Shown here piece after piece: positions 9,160 to 19,022 of a stretch of 64,000 nt of DNA. The first letter of the stretch is position 1, and every line of letters starts with the position of its first letter. The translations under genes were made by a program, and so were the position numbers. The DNA is taken from NCBI GenBank assembly GCA_002506825.1, contig DAYH01000023.1:1-64000 (forward strand), written 5' to 3'. This DNA comes from Euryarchaeota archaeon UBA103 (GTDB taxonomy: Archaea; Thermoplasmatota; Poseidoniia; Poseidoniales; Thalassarchaeaceae). The notes beneath the pieces are model-generated. The model searched no databases, was not told the origin of the DNA, and saw only the letters and a list, made by a program, of their open reading frames with translations.

Positions 9160-10829
9160 GTGATTACTTGGATCCGATTCTAGTCGACTTTGCATGGTTA
9201 ATAGCCTCGTTCGTTTTTGGCGTGGCACTGGGTTGCTTGACAGGTCTTATCCCAGGCTTTCACGTCAATAACGTTGCATTAATTGCCCTCAGTCTCTCAC
9301 CTGTGGCAGTGGGAATAGGAATTCCACTTGATGCGGTTGCAGGGATTATTGTGGCTTGTGGGACAGTCCACACTTTCTTGAATTACATTCCAAGCGCGCT
9401 GGTAGGCGCCCCTGATGACAATATGGCACTTGCACTTCTTCCAGGGCATAGGATGCTGATTTCCGGGCAGGCGGCCCAAGGAGTTGCATACTCTGCTAGA
9501 GGCTCGCAGATGGGGATGCTGATGTCAATCCCCCTCCTAATAGTAGCTAGATTACTATTCGGCGAGAACCCCGGTCTTGGGCTGTATGAATCTAGCAGGG
9601 ATATTCTCCCTTGGCTATTGCTAATCATCTCCATATTCCTAATCATGACTGAAACAACAAGGTTGGCGTGGCCTGAGTGGATGCAAAGGGCGACTAGGAA
9701 TTTCAAGATCCCCCTTCCGAGACCCATAAATATCGATTTACCGGTTGGAAGGTTCAGGTATAAGAGAAACTGGAATGAAATCGATATGAGTATGGGGCCT
9801 AGCTCCAGAGTGGCGGGGATCCTGGTCGCTACGGCATTCTTCCTGATATGCGGATTCTACGGATGGGCGGTTTTCGAACTACCAGGACGATCCCCCGTAG
9901 GGATGCCATCTGCAACCTTATTATTCCCAGGTTTGGCTGGGTTATTTGGGATAGCTAATCTCATAGATATCTACGTTACAACCTCAGAAATCCCCCCTCA
10001 GAAGCAGAACTGGGAAATGCCTCCGATGAGGCCCTTAGCAGTGCCGACTTTTCTATCGGCAGTGGTTTCCTCAGTAATGGCCATTCTCCCAGGAATGACT
10101 GCGGCTCAGGCCACTGTAGTGGTCATGAGCGCCAGAAATTTGTGGGGCAGGTTGACTGACCCGAACTATATCCCTGCAGACTTCGAGCATGGGATACAGC
10201 CTGGATTCGTTCCTAAGCAATCTTTCACCAGTATCTCGGGCGATTTGGATGGCCTTACTCAAGAGGAGAGGGAGCTCTTCGAATCAGCACTTGGGGAAGC
10301 CGCTGAGGCTAGTCCGGACCTAGACCTTAGTGCCCAGAGTCAGCAACAGGACCTCGAGGTGATTGCTGTTCTTTCTTCGGTGAACACAGCTGTGACTGTA
10401 ATGGTACTAGGATTCCTGTACATGGTTGGAAGGCCGAGGAGCGGTGCTGCTTTGGCACTCAACATGATGTATCCTATTGATGGGTGGAATGCGGTTGATC
10501 CACCAGCAGATTTCGTTAGGTTGCTTGGAATTACAATAGCGGCTGGGCTATTTGCGGTCCCTGTGATGATAGAAGTCGGAAAGGGTATGCTAAAAATGCA
10601 TGAGATTGTACCTCTGAGAACTCTTGTTTTCTCTGTTGCTGGTTTCGTAAGCATACTCGTCTGGCTTTCCACTGGATGGGTCGGAGTGGGCGTACTCATA
10701 GTAGGGACTGGCCTCGGACTGATGCCCCCTAGAATAGGAATAAGGAGAAGTCATGCCATGGGAATTATACTAGTTCCCATCATGCTCTACACATTCGCGC
10801 AGACCTTCGACAGCTTCGGATTCATATAG
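9141..10829 (+). CDS. TctA-like (COG1784/DUF112) multispan permease
   Basis: The 562-residue polytopic membrane protein has the glycine/proline-rich hairpin of the TctA family near the N-terminus (GVALGCLTGLIPGFHVN) and the second copy later (FLSAVVSSVMAILPGMTAAQATV), as in archaeal COG1784 proteins. Bacterial TctA imports tricarboxylates with a periplasmic binding protein; the archaeal branch is uncharacterised. No start ATG exists: candidates are TTG 9141, overlapping the previous gene, or TTG 9168, three bases after a GGTGAT that matches the archaeal Shine-Dalgarno complement. No binding protein or small TctB subunit is adjacent. Confidence 0.8.
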   Translation: MHRRQIGDYLDPILVDFAWLIASFVFGVALGCLTGLIPGFHVNNVALIALSLSPVAVGIGIPLDAVAGIIVACGTVHTFLNYIPSALVGAPDDNMALALLPGHRMLISGQAAQGVAYSARGSQMGMLMSIPLLIVARLLFGENPGLGLYESSRDILPWLLLIISIFLIMTETTRLAWPEWMQRATRNFKIPLPRPINIDLPVGRFRYKRNWNEIDMSMGPSSRVAGILVATAFFLICGFYGWAVFELPGRSPVGMPSATLLFPGLAGLFGIANLIDIYVTTSEIPPQKQNWEMPPMRPLAVPTFLSAVVSSVMAILPGMTAAQATVVVMSARNLWGRLTDPNYIPADFEHGIQPGFVPKQSFTSISGDLDGLTQEERELFESALGEAAEASPDLDLSAQSQQQDLEVIAVLSSVNTAVTVMVLGFLYMVGRPRSGAALALNMMYPIDGWNAVDPPADFVRLLGITIAAGLFAVPVMIEVGKGMLKMHEIVPLRTLVFSVAGFVSILVWLSTGWVGVGVLIVGTGLGLMPPRIGIRRSHAMGIILVPIMLYTFAQTFDSFGFI

Positions 10830-10922
10830 GGAATTCGTTCAAAAAATCGACTTCATTAGAAAACTCGGGCACTGTAACCCTTATGTTTAGTACATGACTC
10901 CCGAGGAAGGAGTGTGGCGAAA

Positions 10923-13586
10923 ATGACGGACAAAAGGACAATGGCAATTGGGATAGGGGTTCTGCTCTTGCTGGTTAATTTAGGACTGATAGTTACTGGT
11001 TTTGTCGATGGACAAATTGAGAGTACTGTAGAAGGTGCTGTTTCTGATGGGATGGACGGCTTGGACGAGAATAGGGAAGAAGACTATACCTATGATTATG
11101 ATGACGACTGGCTAAACGTCTCGTCTGAAAAGGCGTACTTTGCCAACTCGATCTCAAACCTTGAAGACGTACAAGCTAACGGGGCGGATCCTGCTTACGA
11201 AATGATTGGGCCTTTCATCTACTACGAGAACACTACACGTGAGATACTGGACTTCGATTACGAAGATGATACAGTAACATACACTGGTTACGAGATATAC
11301 GAGTGGTGTGAGGACTGCACTTGGATGGATGATGAAGGCGTTGAGCATGCTTCCGTATCGGGAGATACCCTCACAAATCAAGTGAACATTCTTTGGAACA
11401 CCCAGAGAGTAGCTGGAATGAATACCGGTATCGAGTATCTTGAGATTTTCGCCCAGGGCATGTTCGCGGCACAGATGATCGAGTTCGATCTCGCCAACAG
11501 GGCCCCTAGCATATGGGCATCCGAGGACATCAGCGCAATGATGACAGATACCGTGACTGGGGATGCGGCTCTAGCTGGCGCATATCTTGCAGCTGGAGGA
11601 TCTAATGACATGGCCTCGGCTTTCCAAAATCTTGAGCAGTCAGTGATGTACGATGCAGTTGATCCATCCAATCCTGATACTTGCATCGCGCTAACCTGTG
11701 ACATAGGCCCAGTCCTTGTGGCTGGAATGGGGGCTCCTGATGGCGGAGAAGTTACTCAGACAAGAGCCGCCCTATACGGATATGGCGATAGGAGCGAGCC
11801 AGAACTATCGGCAATTGACCTAGGGGTCTACGCCTTGGCCGCCAACACTTTCCTAGCCAGGGGAGGGGGCGACGAGATAAACAATGAGACCCCTCAGCTA
11901 AGAGAGAGGTTCCAAGAGGTAAGCGGAGTCAATATAATCAACCCAGATACACTAGATTTCCTTCTTTTCGATGATTTCAACGGACTACTAGGGACGTTCA
12001 CACTCTCTGGCGTTACTCTTCCAGGGATGGTCGTAGGACTCCTGCTTCCACTTCAGAGCGGGGACTACTTCACCGCAATGGAGACGTACAACGTCGGACT
12101 GCTTACGGTAGTAGACATCGCTGGCTATGCAGAGACATGGGTCGGTTTAGGCCTACTCGGATCACCGACTGAGTTCGAGAATATTCTCCTAGGAGGGCAG
12201 GGTACCCTGACCGCTGGAGAATGGTGGATGGGTGCTTTCGGAGGCCTAGACCCGCTAGCTGGAACCTATATCGAGGTGGGACTCAATATTGGAGATTATG
12301 TCGGGATGGCGGCACTAACCGCTGAGAAGGCTGACTTCATCCTTAATGATGAGAACATCGGACTGAAGACTACTTTCTCAAGAGAGTTCGTGTATGGTGA
12401 GCTAGCTGGAATGTCGCTTCCCGATGAGGATGGAGTTCAGTGGGTTTGGCATGATGCTTATGTTGCGAGTCTGTATGACATCGATGAGGACTCAGCGGGT
12501 GCCCTGAGATCGTGGGTTGGGGACTTCGTTTTCGAAGTTGTAATGCCTGTCCTCATTACCTTCCTCAGTGGTAACACCGAGTATTACTCGATGCCGATAA
12601 CGCATTGGCTGTTCGGCTTCAGTGATGCAGCAAGCGCATCCTTCGGATTCTTCCCATGGGTCAGCTTGGAGACCAATCTGACTTACTACGGTTCAGATGG
12701 AATAGGCACTGGCGACTTCTCAGCGTACAAGATGAGTACTGCTGGAGAGACCAAGGGTCAGAGGCTTGCGCAGGGGTACATCAACTCTGATGGAGATGGC
12801 CTGTGCGACTATGACTACGATTCAAGTGGCGTATTCATAGGGTACGACCTTCCCTGTGAAGAAGGTCAAGTATACGGCATGACCGAGCATCTAACTTGGA
12901 GAGCACCTCACAGAGAGGACGGTTCACTAGGTCTGCTTTCTGGCCACGCTGGGAATACAGACACATCGCTGATGGGAACCATTGGCGGCGTCTCCGCTCC
13001 ACTGGCAAGTCCTAGTGACCCATTCTTAGTGAATGTCGCGGGATACGCTATTGCAACTTCTGAAGTCGGCGATGAAGTTGACTACAAAGGAATCCCTATG
13101 GTAGAGCACAGAGTTAGCTTGGATCCAGCCAATACACAAATCCAAGGTAAAATCCTAGGGGCTGGAAATTGGGTGGATGCGCTCCCAGGGGCATTGCCTG
13201 TTTACCTTGGTGCGGACATCGACATGAAAGTCGAGCCAATCTCTAATGCAGTTATGTACGGTAAGGTGAAAGTGACCTTCCACCTAGACATGAGAGGTAC
13301 TGGTTCATTTGATCCTGTCATCGGAGTAGATACAATGCCAGTGTTCGAGATTCACACTTACAGCGAGATAGCTGATGAGGATGCTTCTGACTTCAATGCG
13401 CAAGTCACCGATAACATGGGGCCATTTGGGTGGACCAACTTCGGTGGCAGTAACGGCGGAATCCTTCTAGTGATTTCAGTCGTACAGGCTATGTTCTACG
13501 TAATCGGAATCGGATTGATGGCATATGGCGGACTAGTCATGAAGGATGAAGACGAAGGATCCCTGATTGCGGAAGACGAGGAATAA
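10923..13586 (+). CDS. CD36/LIMP-2-like two-span membrane protein (putative archaeal scavenger-receptor homologue)
   Basis: A GTG at 10914 is in frame, but ATG 10923 follows an AGGAAGGAG ribosome-binding sequence, giving 887 residues. One helix lies at about 8-27, a large acidic ectodomain follows, and a second helix at about 843-870 precedes a short acidic tail: the hairpin topology of the CD36 family. Residues 71-128 match the conserved CD36 block, with Asn-rich lead-in, QANGADPAYEMIGPFIYYE and a TVTYTGYEIYEW strand. Near the C-terminus VEPISN (about 770) and MPVFEIHTYSEIADEDASDF (from about 805) align in order with the VEPITG and IVPILWLNE...DEKANMF blocks of human CD36. It is about 400 residues longer than CD36 because of a middle expansion. 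Lipid or glycan binding is inferred only from the family. Confidence 0.65.
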   Translation: MTDKRTMAIGIGVLLLLVNLGLIVTGFVDGQIESTVEGAVSDGMDGLDENREEDYTYDYDDDWLNVSSEKAYFANSISNLEDVQANGADPAYEMIGPFIYYENTTREILDFDYEDDTVTYTGYEIYEWCEDCTWMDDEGVEHASVSGDTLTNQVNILWNTQRVAGMNTGIEYLEIFAQGMFAAQMIEFDLANRAPSIWASEDISAMMTDTVTGDAALAGAYLAAGGSNDMASAFQNLEQSVMYDAVDPSNPDTCIALTCDIGPVLVAGMGAPDGGEVTQTRAALYGYGDRSEPELSAIDLGVYALAANTFLARGGGDEINNETPQLRERFQEVSGVNIINPDTLDFLLFDDFNGLLGTFTLSGVTLPGMVVGLLLPLQSGDYFTAMETYNVGLLTVVDIAGYAETWVGLGLLGSPTEFENILLGGQGTLTAGEWWMGAFGGLDPLAGTYIEVGLNIGDYVGMAALTAEKADFILNDENIGLKTTFSREFVYGELAGMSLPDEDGVQWVWHDAYVASLYDIDEDSAGALRSWVGDFVFEVVMPVLITFLSGNTEYYSMPITHWLFGFSDAASASFGFFPWVSLETNLTYYGSDGIGTGDFSAYKMSTAGETKGQRLAQGYINSDGDGLCDYDYDSSGVFIGYDLPCEEGQVYGMTEHLTWRAPHREDGSLGLLSGHAGNTDTSLMGTIGGVSAPLASPSDPFLVNVAGYAIATSEVGDEVDYKGIPMVEHRVSLDPANTQIQGKILGAGNWVDALPGALPVYLGADIDMKVEPISNAVMYGKVKVTFHLDMRGTGSFDPVIGVDTMPVFEIHTYSEIADEDASDFNAQVTDNMGPFGWTNFGGSNGGILLVISVVQAMFYVIGIGLMAYGGLVMKDEDEGSLIAEDEE

Positions 13587-13648
13587 TTACCCACTGTTGC
13601 TGATATTTGGCACGAAGGGTTTGAACCCCCTCGTATGAACGGAGTGCC

Positions 13649-16600
13649 ATGCAAGCAGGCCGGAGGGGTTTTTCCCTACTCGTGCTCATGTCCCTGATGC
13701 TCTGGTCTTCCAGTGGCATGGCATCTCCTGGAAAGGAAGATGGAGGTGTTGGGTCAGCGGATTGCGAATCAATATGCATTAGCGAGGTAATGCCCAATGC
13801 TGATGGCTCGGACCAGGGAATGTTTCCCCAGGGAGAATGGGTCGAGTTAGTTAACTCCGGAGACTCTGATGTGAATCTGTATGGTTGGGCAGTTGTTGAT
13901 ATTGGAGGGTGGTATCATCCAATTAATGAGCAGAGCTGGGTTGGTTTTGATGACTTGGAGACCCCATACGTCCTTCAGCCCGGGGGATATGCCATAATCG
14001 CGGAGAATGAGATTGGTACACTCCGTCTAAATAACGCAGGGGAAACTGTGTACTTATTTGATGATCACAACCAGACTATTGACGAGGTTGTAACGGGCTC
14101 GGCATCCAATGGCATATCCAAAATTGCGGATCCTTCCAATGCAGGAGGGGTTTGGATTAATTCACTGGAGCCTAGTCCTGGAAACACAAATCCAAGCGAA
14201 ACGGGGGGCGGAGATCCAGTAGATATCGGAGCCTCATGGTGGGATGGAGAGTTCGATGTGAAATTCACCAGAATAATGCCGGGCGAGGTCCCCAATAGAA
14301 ACAATGACTGGTTTGAAATCACTAATGTCGGAGACGATGCCATTAATCTGGAAGGTTGGAATATTACGAGAATAAGTGCCTCTGGAGAGTTTCATTCGAC
14401 GATAAAATCATTGGAAATACAACCTCAGTCTTCAGTGGTAATATCAGAGAATCCATACAATCTACTACTGGATGGCGGAATAGTCGCGTTAGATGCCAAT
14501 CAGGTATTGACTGCCGCTCCTTGGCTGGTAAATTCAGGTGGCTCACTAATCCTAGCTGAACCCAATGGAACTGCAGTCGACTCGATAGTCTACGGAAATG
14601 GAATTGCTGGAATCGATGGGTGGAGCGGTCCTGCCATATCTGTCCCTGGGGACGGATCGCCTGGGCTGATACTCATGAGGGGTCTGGGTTGCGGCGAATA
14701 TCCAGATTCTGACATCGGGTCAGATTGGGAGCAAAGATGGATACGGATAGGTGCTTCGACATTCTGCGATGGAGGTGACTTCCTTACCGAGGAGGGGTCC
14801 ACTGCGACTGCCTCCATTGGCCCTCAATCAGCATATAACGACCTAAGATACTGGATTGACACGGCGCAAAGTGAATTGCATCTGCATACATATCAGTTCA
14901 TGAGTACGGAATTGACTGGTGCTGTTATTGACGCTATTGAGAGGGGAGTAGAAGTGACAATACTGTTGGAGGAGGGAATTCTAGATGGGGCCAGTACTGT
15001 CGATAATCAGAGAGGGCATGCCCAGGCCATCCACGATGCGGGGGGTTTGGTGCTTTGGATGGATGACCCATCTCAGATAAGCTCGCCCTACAGGTACATC
15101 CACAGTAAAGTAGCTGTGAAGGATTCAGAAAGTGTCTGGATTTCCTCTGGGAACTGGAAGGAATCCAGTGTCCCAGTAGATCAAACCGGAAACCGTGAAT
15201 GGTCTTTGATTGTAAACTCAGTAGAATTGGCAGACTTAGTTATGTCAAGAATGGATTGGGATGAGAATCAGAATAGCCTCCACATCTCCACCCATCAACC
15301 TAGGCATTCACCCTCATCGGAATGGACAATGGCGCCCGAACAGAATAGCACCCCTACTAACGCTCCTGAATATGTCTCAGGACCATTCGATGGGAATCTG
15401 ATGACCTGTCCGGACGATTGTGTATACTCTGTAGTGCGAATGATTTCATCCGCAGAATCATCAATTGAGCTTTCAGTTCAGTATCTTGATTTAGACTGGT
15501 ACTGGGGGTTCGGTGAAAATCCAATGATTGAGGCGCTTCATGAAGCGGCAACAAGGGGAGTCCAGATTCGACTCCTGCTGAATGGATTTTATGCGGAATG
15601 GGATGAGGAAATCAGAGATACGATTCATCTTTTCAATACAGAATGGAATGGTACTCAAGGTTTGGACACTACTGCCAGACTAATGTCAACATCGGAAAAT
15701 ATCACCAAACTTCACAATAAGGGTGCTATAATTGACGATTCCAGTGTCCTTGTGGGGAGTATGAATTGGGGCTCGAGCGCGGCCTTGAGGAATAGGGAGA
15801 TGGGAATTCTAATTCATGATGATCAGATTACTTCTGAGTTTCTTTCTTCCTTTAATTCGGATTGGGCAAGGATGGACTCCAGTACTGACTCTGATGGAGA
15901 TTTAATGCCTGACTTCTGGGAGGAGCTATATGGACTGAATCGTCACTCTGCCGCTATTATTGGAACCGCTTTGAGTGAGCAGTCAATGGATCCTGATTCA
16001 GATGGTTTGAATAACCTGAACGAGTATCTTCTTGGTGGAAATCCACTGATCAGAGATACGGATGGAGATTGTATTTTTGATGGCAGTGAAGAGGGTTTCG
16101 CGCAGAGTGTGCTTCGATCTCCCAACATAGCGATGCTCTCTGGAGATGTCGATGAGAATGGAATACCGGATGGAGAGCAATGGGGGTGTGATGAACTGGA
16201 ACCCATCGATCCCGTGGGGGATGAAACCGATGAGGATCCTGTTGAAGAGCAGATAGTTGATGAGGGCGAAGAAGATGGTTTACTTGAATTCAGAGAAGAC
16301 GCTATGACTCGCCCTGGTGCTAGAGTTCTATTTGGCTTGATGGCCCTATCTGCAGTATCTCTTGTTATTGCTTCATGGATCTCATTCAGGAGGCCCAAGA
16401 GTGCGACTGATGAAATTCTAGTAGATGACTCCGGATATAGGTTTGATGACTCTGGATCGAACTTAGCAATTCTGAAAGGAACCAGCTTCGATACTGGTTC
16501 TGCTGATTCGAGGTCCCTAACCAGAGGAAAGGATGATGGTTCTCATGGCGATATAATTCTAGATGGATTTGGATTCGATAGAGATAAAACTAGTAGAGAC

Positions 16601-16672
16601 GAGATTCAGTGGATGCTTGATTCTGGGAAGACTATGGAAGAGATTAGGCAGGAACTCGGAGAGGAAGAGTGA
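13649..16672 (+). CDS. Lamin-tail-domain / phospholipase-D-like surface protein
   Basis: The 1007-residue protein starts with a signal peptide. Two lamin-tail-like domains follow (ISEVMPNADGSD...GEWVELVNSG near residues 45-75, and FTRIMPGEVPNRNNDWFEITN near 210). Next come two phospholipase D-type half-sites: HSKVAVKD with ISSGNW (His485) and HNKGAIIDD with VGSMNW (His689), each with the HxK core. Calcium-binding TSP3-like repeats (DSDGD...DTDGD) follow, then a transmembrane helix near 890-910 and a short cytoplasmic tail ending in a SHOCT-like EEIRQELGEEE. The paired HKD sites predict phosphodiester or phospholipid cleavage outside the cell. Its stop overlaps the next gene's ATG by one base. 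Confidence 0.82.
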   Translation: MQAGRRGFSLLVLMSLMLWSSSGMASPGKEDGGVGSADCESICISEVMPNADGSDQGMFPQGEWVELVNSGDSDVNLYGWAVVDIGGWYHPINEQSWVGFDDLETPYVLQPGGYAIIAENEIGTLRLNNAGETVYLFDDHNQTIDEVVTGSASNGISKIADPSNAGGVWINSLEPSPGNTNPSETGGGDPVDIGASWWDGEFDVKFTRIMPGEVPNRNNDWFEITNVGDDAINLEGWNITRISASGEFHSTIKSLEIQPQSSVVISENPYNLLLDGGIVALDANQVLTAAPWLVNSGGSLILAEPNGTAVDSIVYGNGIAGIDGWSGPAISVPGDGSPGLILMRGLGCGEYPDSDIGSDWEQRWIRIGASTFCDGGDFLTEEGSTATASIGPQSAYNDLRYWIDTAQSELHLHTYQFMSTELTGAVIDAIERGVEVTILLEEGILDGASTVDNQRGHAQAIHDAGGLVLWMDDPSQISSPYRYIHSKVAVKDSESVWISSGNWKESSVPVDQTGNREWSLIVNSVELADLVMSRMDWDENQNSLHISTHQPRHSPSSEWTMAPEQNSTPTNAPEYVSGPFDGNLMTCPDDCVYSVVRMISSAESSIELSVQYLDLDWYWGFGENPMIEALHEAATRGVQIRLLLNGFYAEWDEEIRDTIHLFNTEWNGTQGLDTTARLMSTSENITKLHNKGAIIDDSSVLVGSMNWGSSAALRNREMGILIHDDQITSEFLSSFNSDWARMDSSTDSDGDLMPDFWEELYGLNRHSAAIIGTALSEQSMDPDSDGLNNLNEYLLGGNPLIRDTDGDCIFDGSEEGFAQSVLRSPNIAMLSGDVDENGIPDGEQWGCDELEPIDPVGDETDEDPVEEQIVDEGEEDGLLEFREDAMTRPGARVLFGLMALSAVSLVIASWISFRRPKSATDEILVDDSGYRFDDSGSNLAILKGTSFDTGSADSRSLTRGKDDGSHGDIILDGFGFDRDKTSRDEIQWMLDSGKTMEEIRQELGEEE

Positions 16673-17943
16673 TGGTTATTTCTATCGGAGATTTCATCGA
16701 CGGAGTTGTCGATGGGAGCCTTTCCGATGAGCAGGTCATACTATGGTTGAAGGCGGTCTATGAGAATGGTATGAGTGACTCCGAGGTCGCGGAGCTGACC
16801 ATTAAAATGAGGGATTCCGGGAAAATACTTGCTTGGGGCGACAATAAGAAAGTAGGGGACAAGCACTCAACAGGTGGAGTAGGGGACAAGGTATCGATTC
16901 CTCTGGCTCCTGCTTTAGCCGCCTGCGGACTTAGCGTCCCTATGGTATCAGGTAGGAGCTTGGGGCATACGGGAGGGACCTTGGACAAGCTTGAGTCTAT
17001 TCCAGGATTCAATACTGATATTGGGAATGAGGAATTAACGCATCAGGTTAGCGAGATAGGACTAGGCATTGTTGGCCAGAAGAGCGATTTAGTTCCCGCC
17101 GACAAACGCCTATATTCCCTCAGAGACGTCACGGGCACAGTGGCTTCGATACCCCTAATTTCATCATCAATAATATCCAAGAAGGCGGCAGAGGGAATTT
17201 CAGCCCTCGTACTTGATGTGAAATTTGGAAGAGGCGCGTTCATGAAGAATATTGATTCTGCTAGAGAGTTGGCAGAGTCGATGGTCGGTGTTTCAAAGGA
17301 ATTGGGGATATCTACAATTTCTGTACTATCATCCATGGATCAACCGATTGGATATAGTGTTGGAAATTCTTTAGAAATTCTCGAGAGTGTTGAAACATTA
17401 CTTGGAAGGGGGCCAGCTGATCTAGAGGAATTAGTTTGTGTATTGGGAGGGTTGCTTCTGGAATCCTCTGGAATTTCAAGTGATTTCGAGGACGGAGCGG
17501 CTATGATCCTCGATAGCCTCTATGACGGTTCGGCTTTCCGAAAATTCGTCGATATGGTAGTTTCGCAAGGAGGGAGTGCTGATTTGTTCGAGAGTGAAGT
17601 TTCACTTCTGGAGGGATTGGGAATACTTGATCAGAGCCTAAAATCAAATCCCCTTGAAGCGAGGAAGGACGGATGGGTTGTAGATATTGATGCTATGGTC
17701 ATTGCCGAGATATGTCTTCAAATGGGCGCGGGCAGGATTCGTCTCGAGGACAAAATAGATCATCAGGTAGGCATGGTCATGGAGGTTCAAGTTGGAGACG
17801 CCGTTGAAATGGGGGAAGTTCTTGCTACCGTATACCACCGAGAGGGGGATATTGCCACTATTATGAGGAGGTTAGAGTCGGCTTTCTCATTTTCTGATTC
17901 TGAGCCAGAGGTGACTTCAAGAGTTGTTGAGGTAATCAGATGA
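16672..17943 (+). CDS. deoA: Pyrimidine-nucleoside (thymidine) phosphorylase
   Basis: The protein catalyses phosphorolysis of thymidine, uridine or both to base and (deoxy)ribose-1-phosphate. The family signature is clear: KHSTGGVGDKVSIPLAP, then SGRSLGHTGGTLDKLESIPGF. At 423 residues it has the bacterial length and lacks the roughly 80-residue N-terminal domain of archaeal AMP phosphorylases, so it is more likely a true pyrimidine phosphorylase. ATG 16672 lies in the TGATG overlap with the preceding stop; a GTG one codon earlier is possible. Four bases overlap the following membrane gene. The role is nucleoside salvage. Confidence 0.9.
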   Translation: MVISIGDFIDGVVDGSLSDEQVILWLKAVYENGMSDSEVAELTIKMRDSGKILAWGDNKKVGDKHSTGGVGDKVSIPLAPALAACGLSVPMVSGRSLGHTGGTLDKLESIPGFNTDIGNEELTHQVSEIGLGIVGQKSDLVPADKRLYSLRDVTGTVASIPLISSSIISKKAAEGISALVLDVKFGRGAFMKNIDSARELAESMVGVSKELGISTISVLSSMDQPIGYSVGNSLEILESVETLLGRGPADLEELVCVLGGLLLESSGISSDFEDGAAMILDSLYDGSAFRKFVDMVVSQGGSADLFESEVSLLEGLGILDQSLKSNPLEARKDGWVVDIDAMVIAEICLQMGAGRIRLEDKIDHQVGMVMEVQVGDAVEMGEVLATVYHREGDIATIMRRLESAFSFSDSEPEVTSRVVEVIR

Positions 17944-19022
17944 GGCTCTCTCATATCGATAGAATAAGGGCGATAGCGGTCTTATGCATGGTAGAGGTCC
18001 ATACTGCTGCCATCATCCCCCCTGCTGGCATGTCCGTGGGGGATCCAGCGGCATTTGTTGCCGCCGCCTTTGGAGGAATGGCCGCCCCCCTATTCGTGAT
18101 GATTTCGGGATGGGCGATATACATGAGTGCCTCTCGGAGGATGATGGGCGGACTCACCAGCGCAGATGAGTGGGCATCATGGATGGTACCACGGGTTGCA
18201 TTACTGGCATCATGCCAGCTTTTGGTGAACCTATTGCTAAATACTGACAGAGGAGGTAGATTCGAAGTACATACCCCGGGAGTGCTAACCCTGCTTGCAA
18301 TCGCCGCACTTCTAGCACCCGTGCTAGTTAGGCTGGGGATGGAAATCAGGATTTTTTTGATGCTGGTAATGATTTCATCTCCAATGATAATGGGGGATGT
18401 CTCGGGTACTGATTGGTCTTGGTGGGACAGGGTTGCCTCTGACGGCATGTCAGAATGGCTATCCAGGCTTCTTTGGAATGGAACATATCCTGCTGTTCCT
18501 TGGATGTTCTACGTTCTCCTAGGGACTCTAGTGTATGATCTATCTGACAGTCCGAGAACTAGGGAACGAATCATCGCCATTGGCTTGATAGCTACCATCA
18601 TAACCTTGCTAATTTCTGTGAGTGAGAAAGTCCCTTGGGCACTGACTGAGGGAGATGCTGTTCTGACTTTCTTTCCTGCAAGTTCGTCTTTTCTGGTGGT
18701 TTCGGGTTTCTTTGCCCTTCTAGCACATAGAATTTTGGAAGGCGAAGAAAGTTCCGGAGGTGAGCCTTTTGGAGGAGATAAGCTGTCCTTCCTCGAACCA
18801 CTTGGAAGGATCACTCTGACAGTTTATGTCGCGCATTTTGCCGTTTTGGGGCTTGTGGCATATGCCATGCAAGGAGAGCCTAGATTGGAACTAGTTCCTG
18901 CTTTCGCAGTTACTATCGGTCACACATTGATGTGGATACCCTTGGCAAAAGCGCACCAAGAATTAATCCCTGAAATCTCCTTTGAAGGGTTACTACGGAA
19001 ACTGAGTCAGTTGACAAGGTAA
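17940..19022 (+). CDS. Multispan membrane acyltransferase (DUF1624/acyltransferase-3-like)
   Basis: The 360-residue protein has about ten hydrophobic segments and begins with RLSHIDRIRAIAVLCMVEVH, the N-terminal signature shared by acyltransferase-3 and heparan-glucosaminide N-acetyltransferase-like (DUF1624) proteins, including the early basic residues and histidine. GMAAPLFVMISGWAIY is the second characteristic helix. These enzymes transfer acyl groups to sugars or other envelope substrates. Its ATG overlaps the deoA stop by four bases, with a GAGGT ribosome-binding-like sequence upstream, so translation is probably coupled. Its 3' end overlaps the convergent M60 gene by 16 bases. Confidence 0.7.
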   Translation: MRLSHIDRIRAIAVLCMVEVHTAAIIPPAGMSVGDPAAFVAAAFGGMAAPLFVMISGWAIYMSASRRMMGGLTSADEWASWMVPRVALLASCQLLVNLLLNTDRGGRFEVHTPGVLTLLAIAALLAPVLVRLGMEIRIFLMLVMISSPMIMGDVSGTDWSWWDRVASDGMSEWLSRLLWNGTYPAVPWMFYVLLGTLVYDLSDSPRTRERIIAIGLIATIITLLISVSEKVPWALTEGDAVLTFFPASSSFLVVSGFFALLAHRILEGEESSGGEPFGGDKLSFLEPLGRITLTVYVAHFAVLGLVAYAMQGEPRLELVPAFAVTIGHTLMWIPLAKAHQELIPEISFEGLLRKLSQLTR

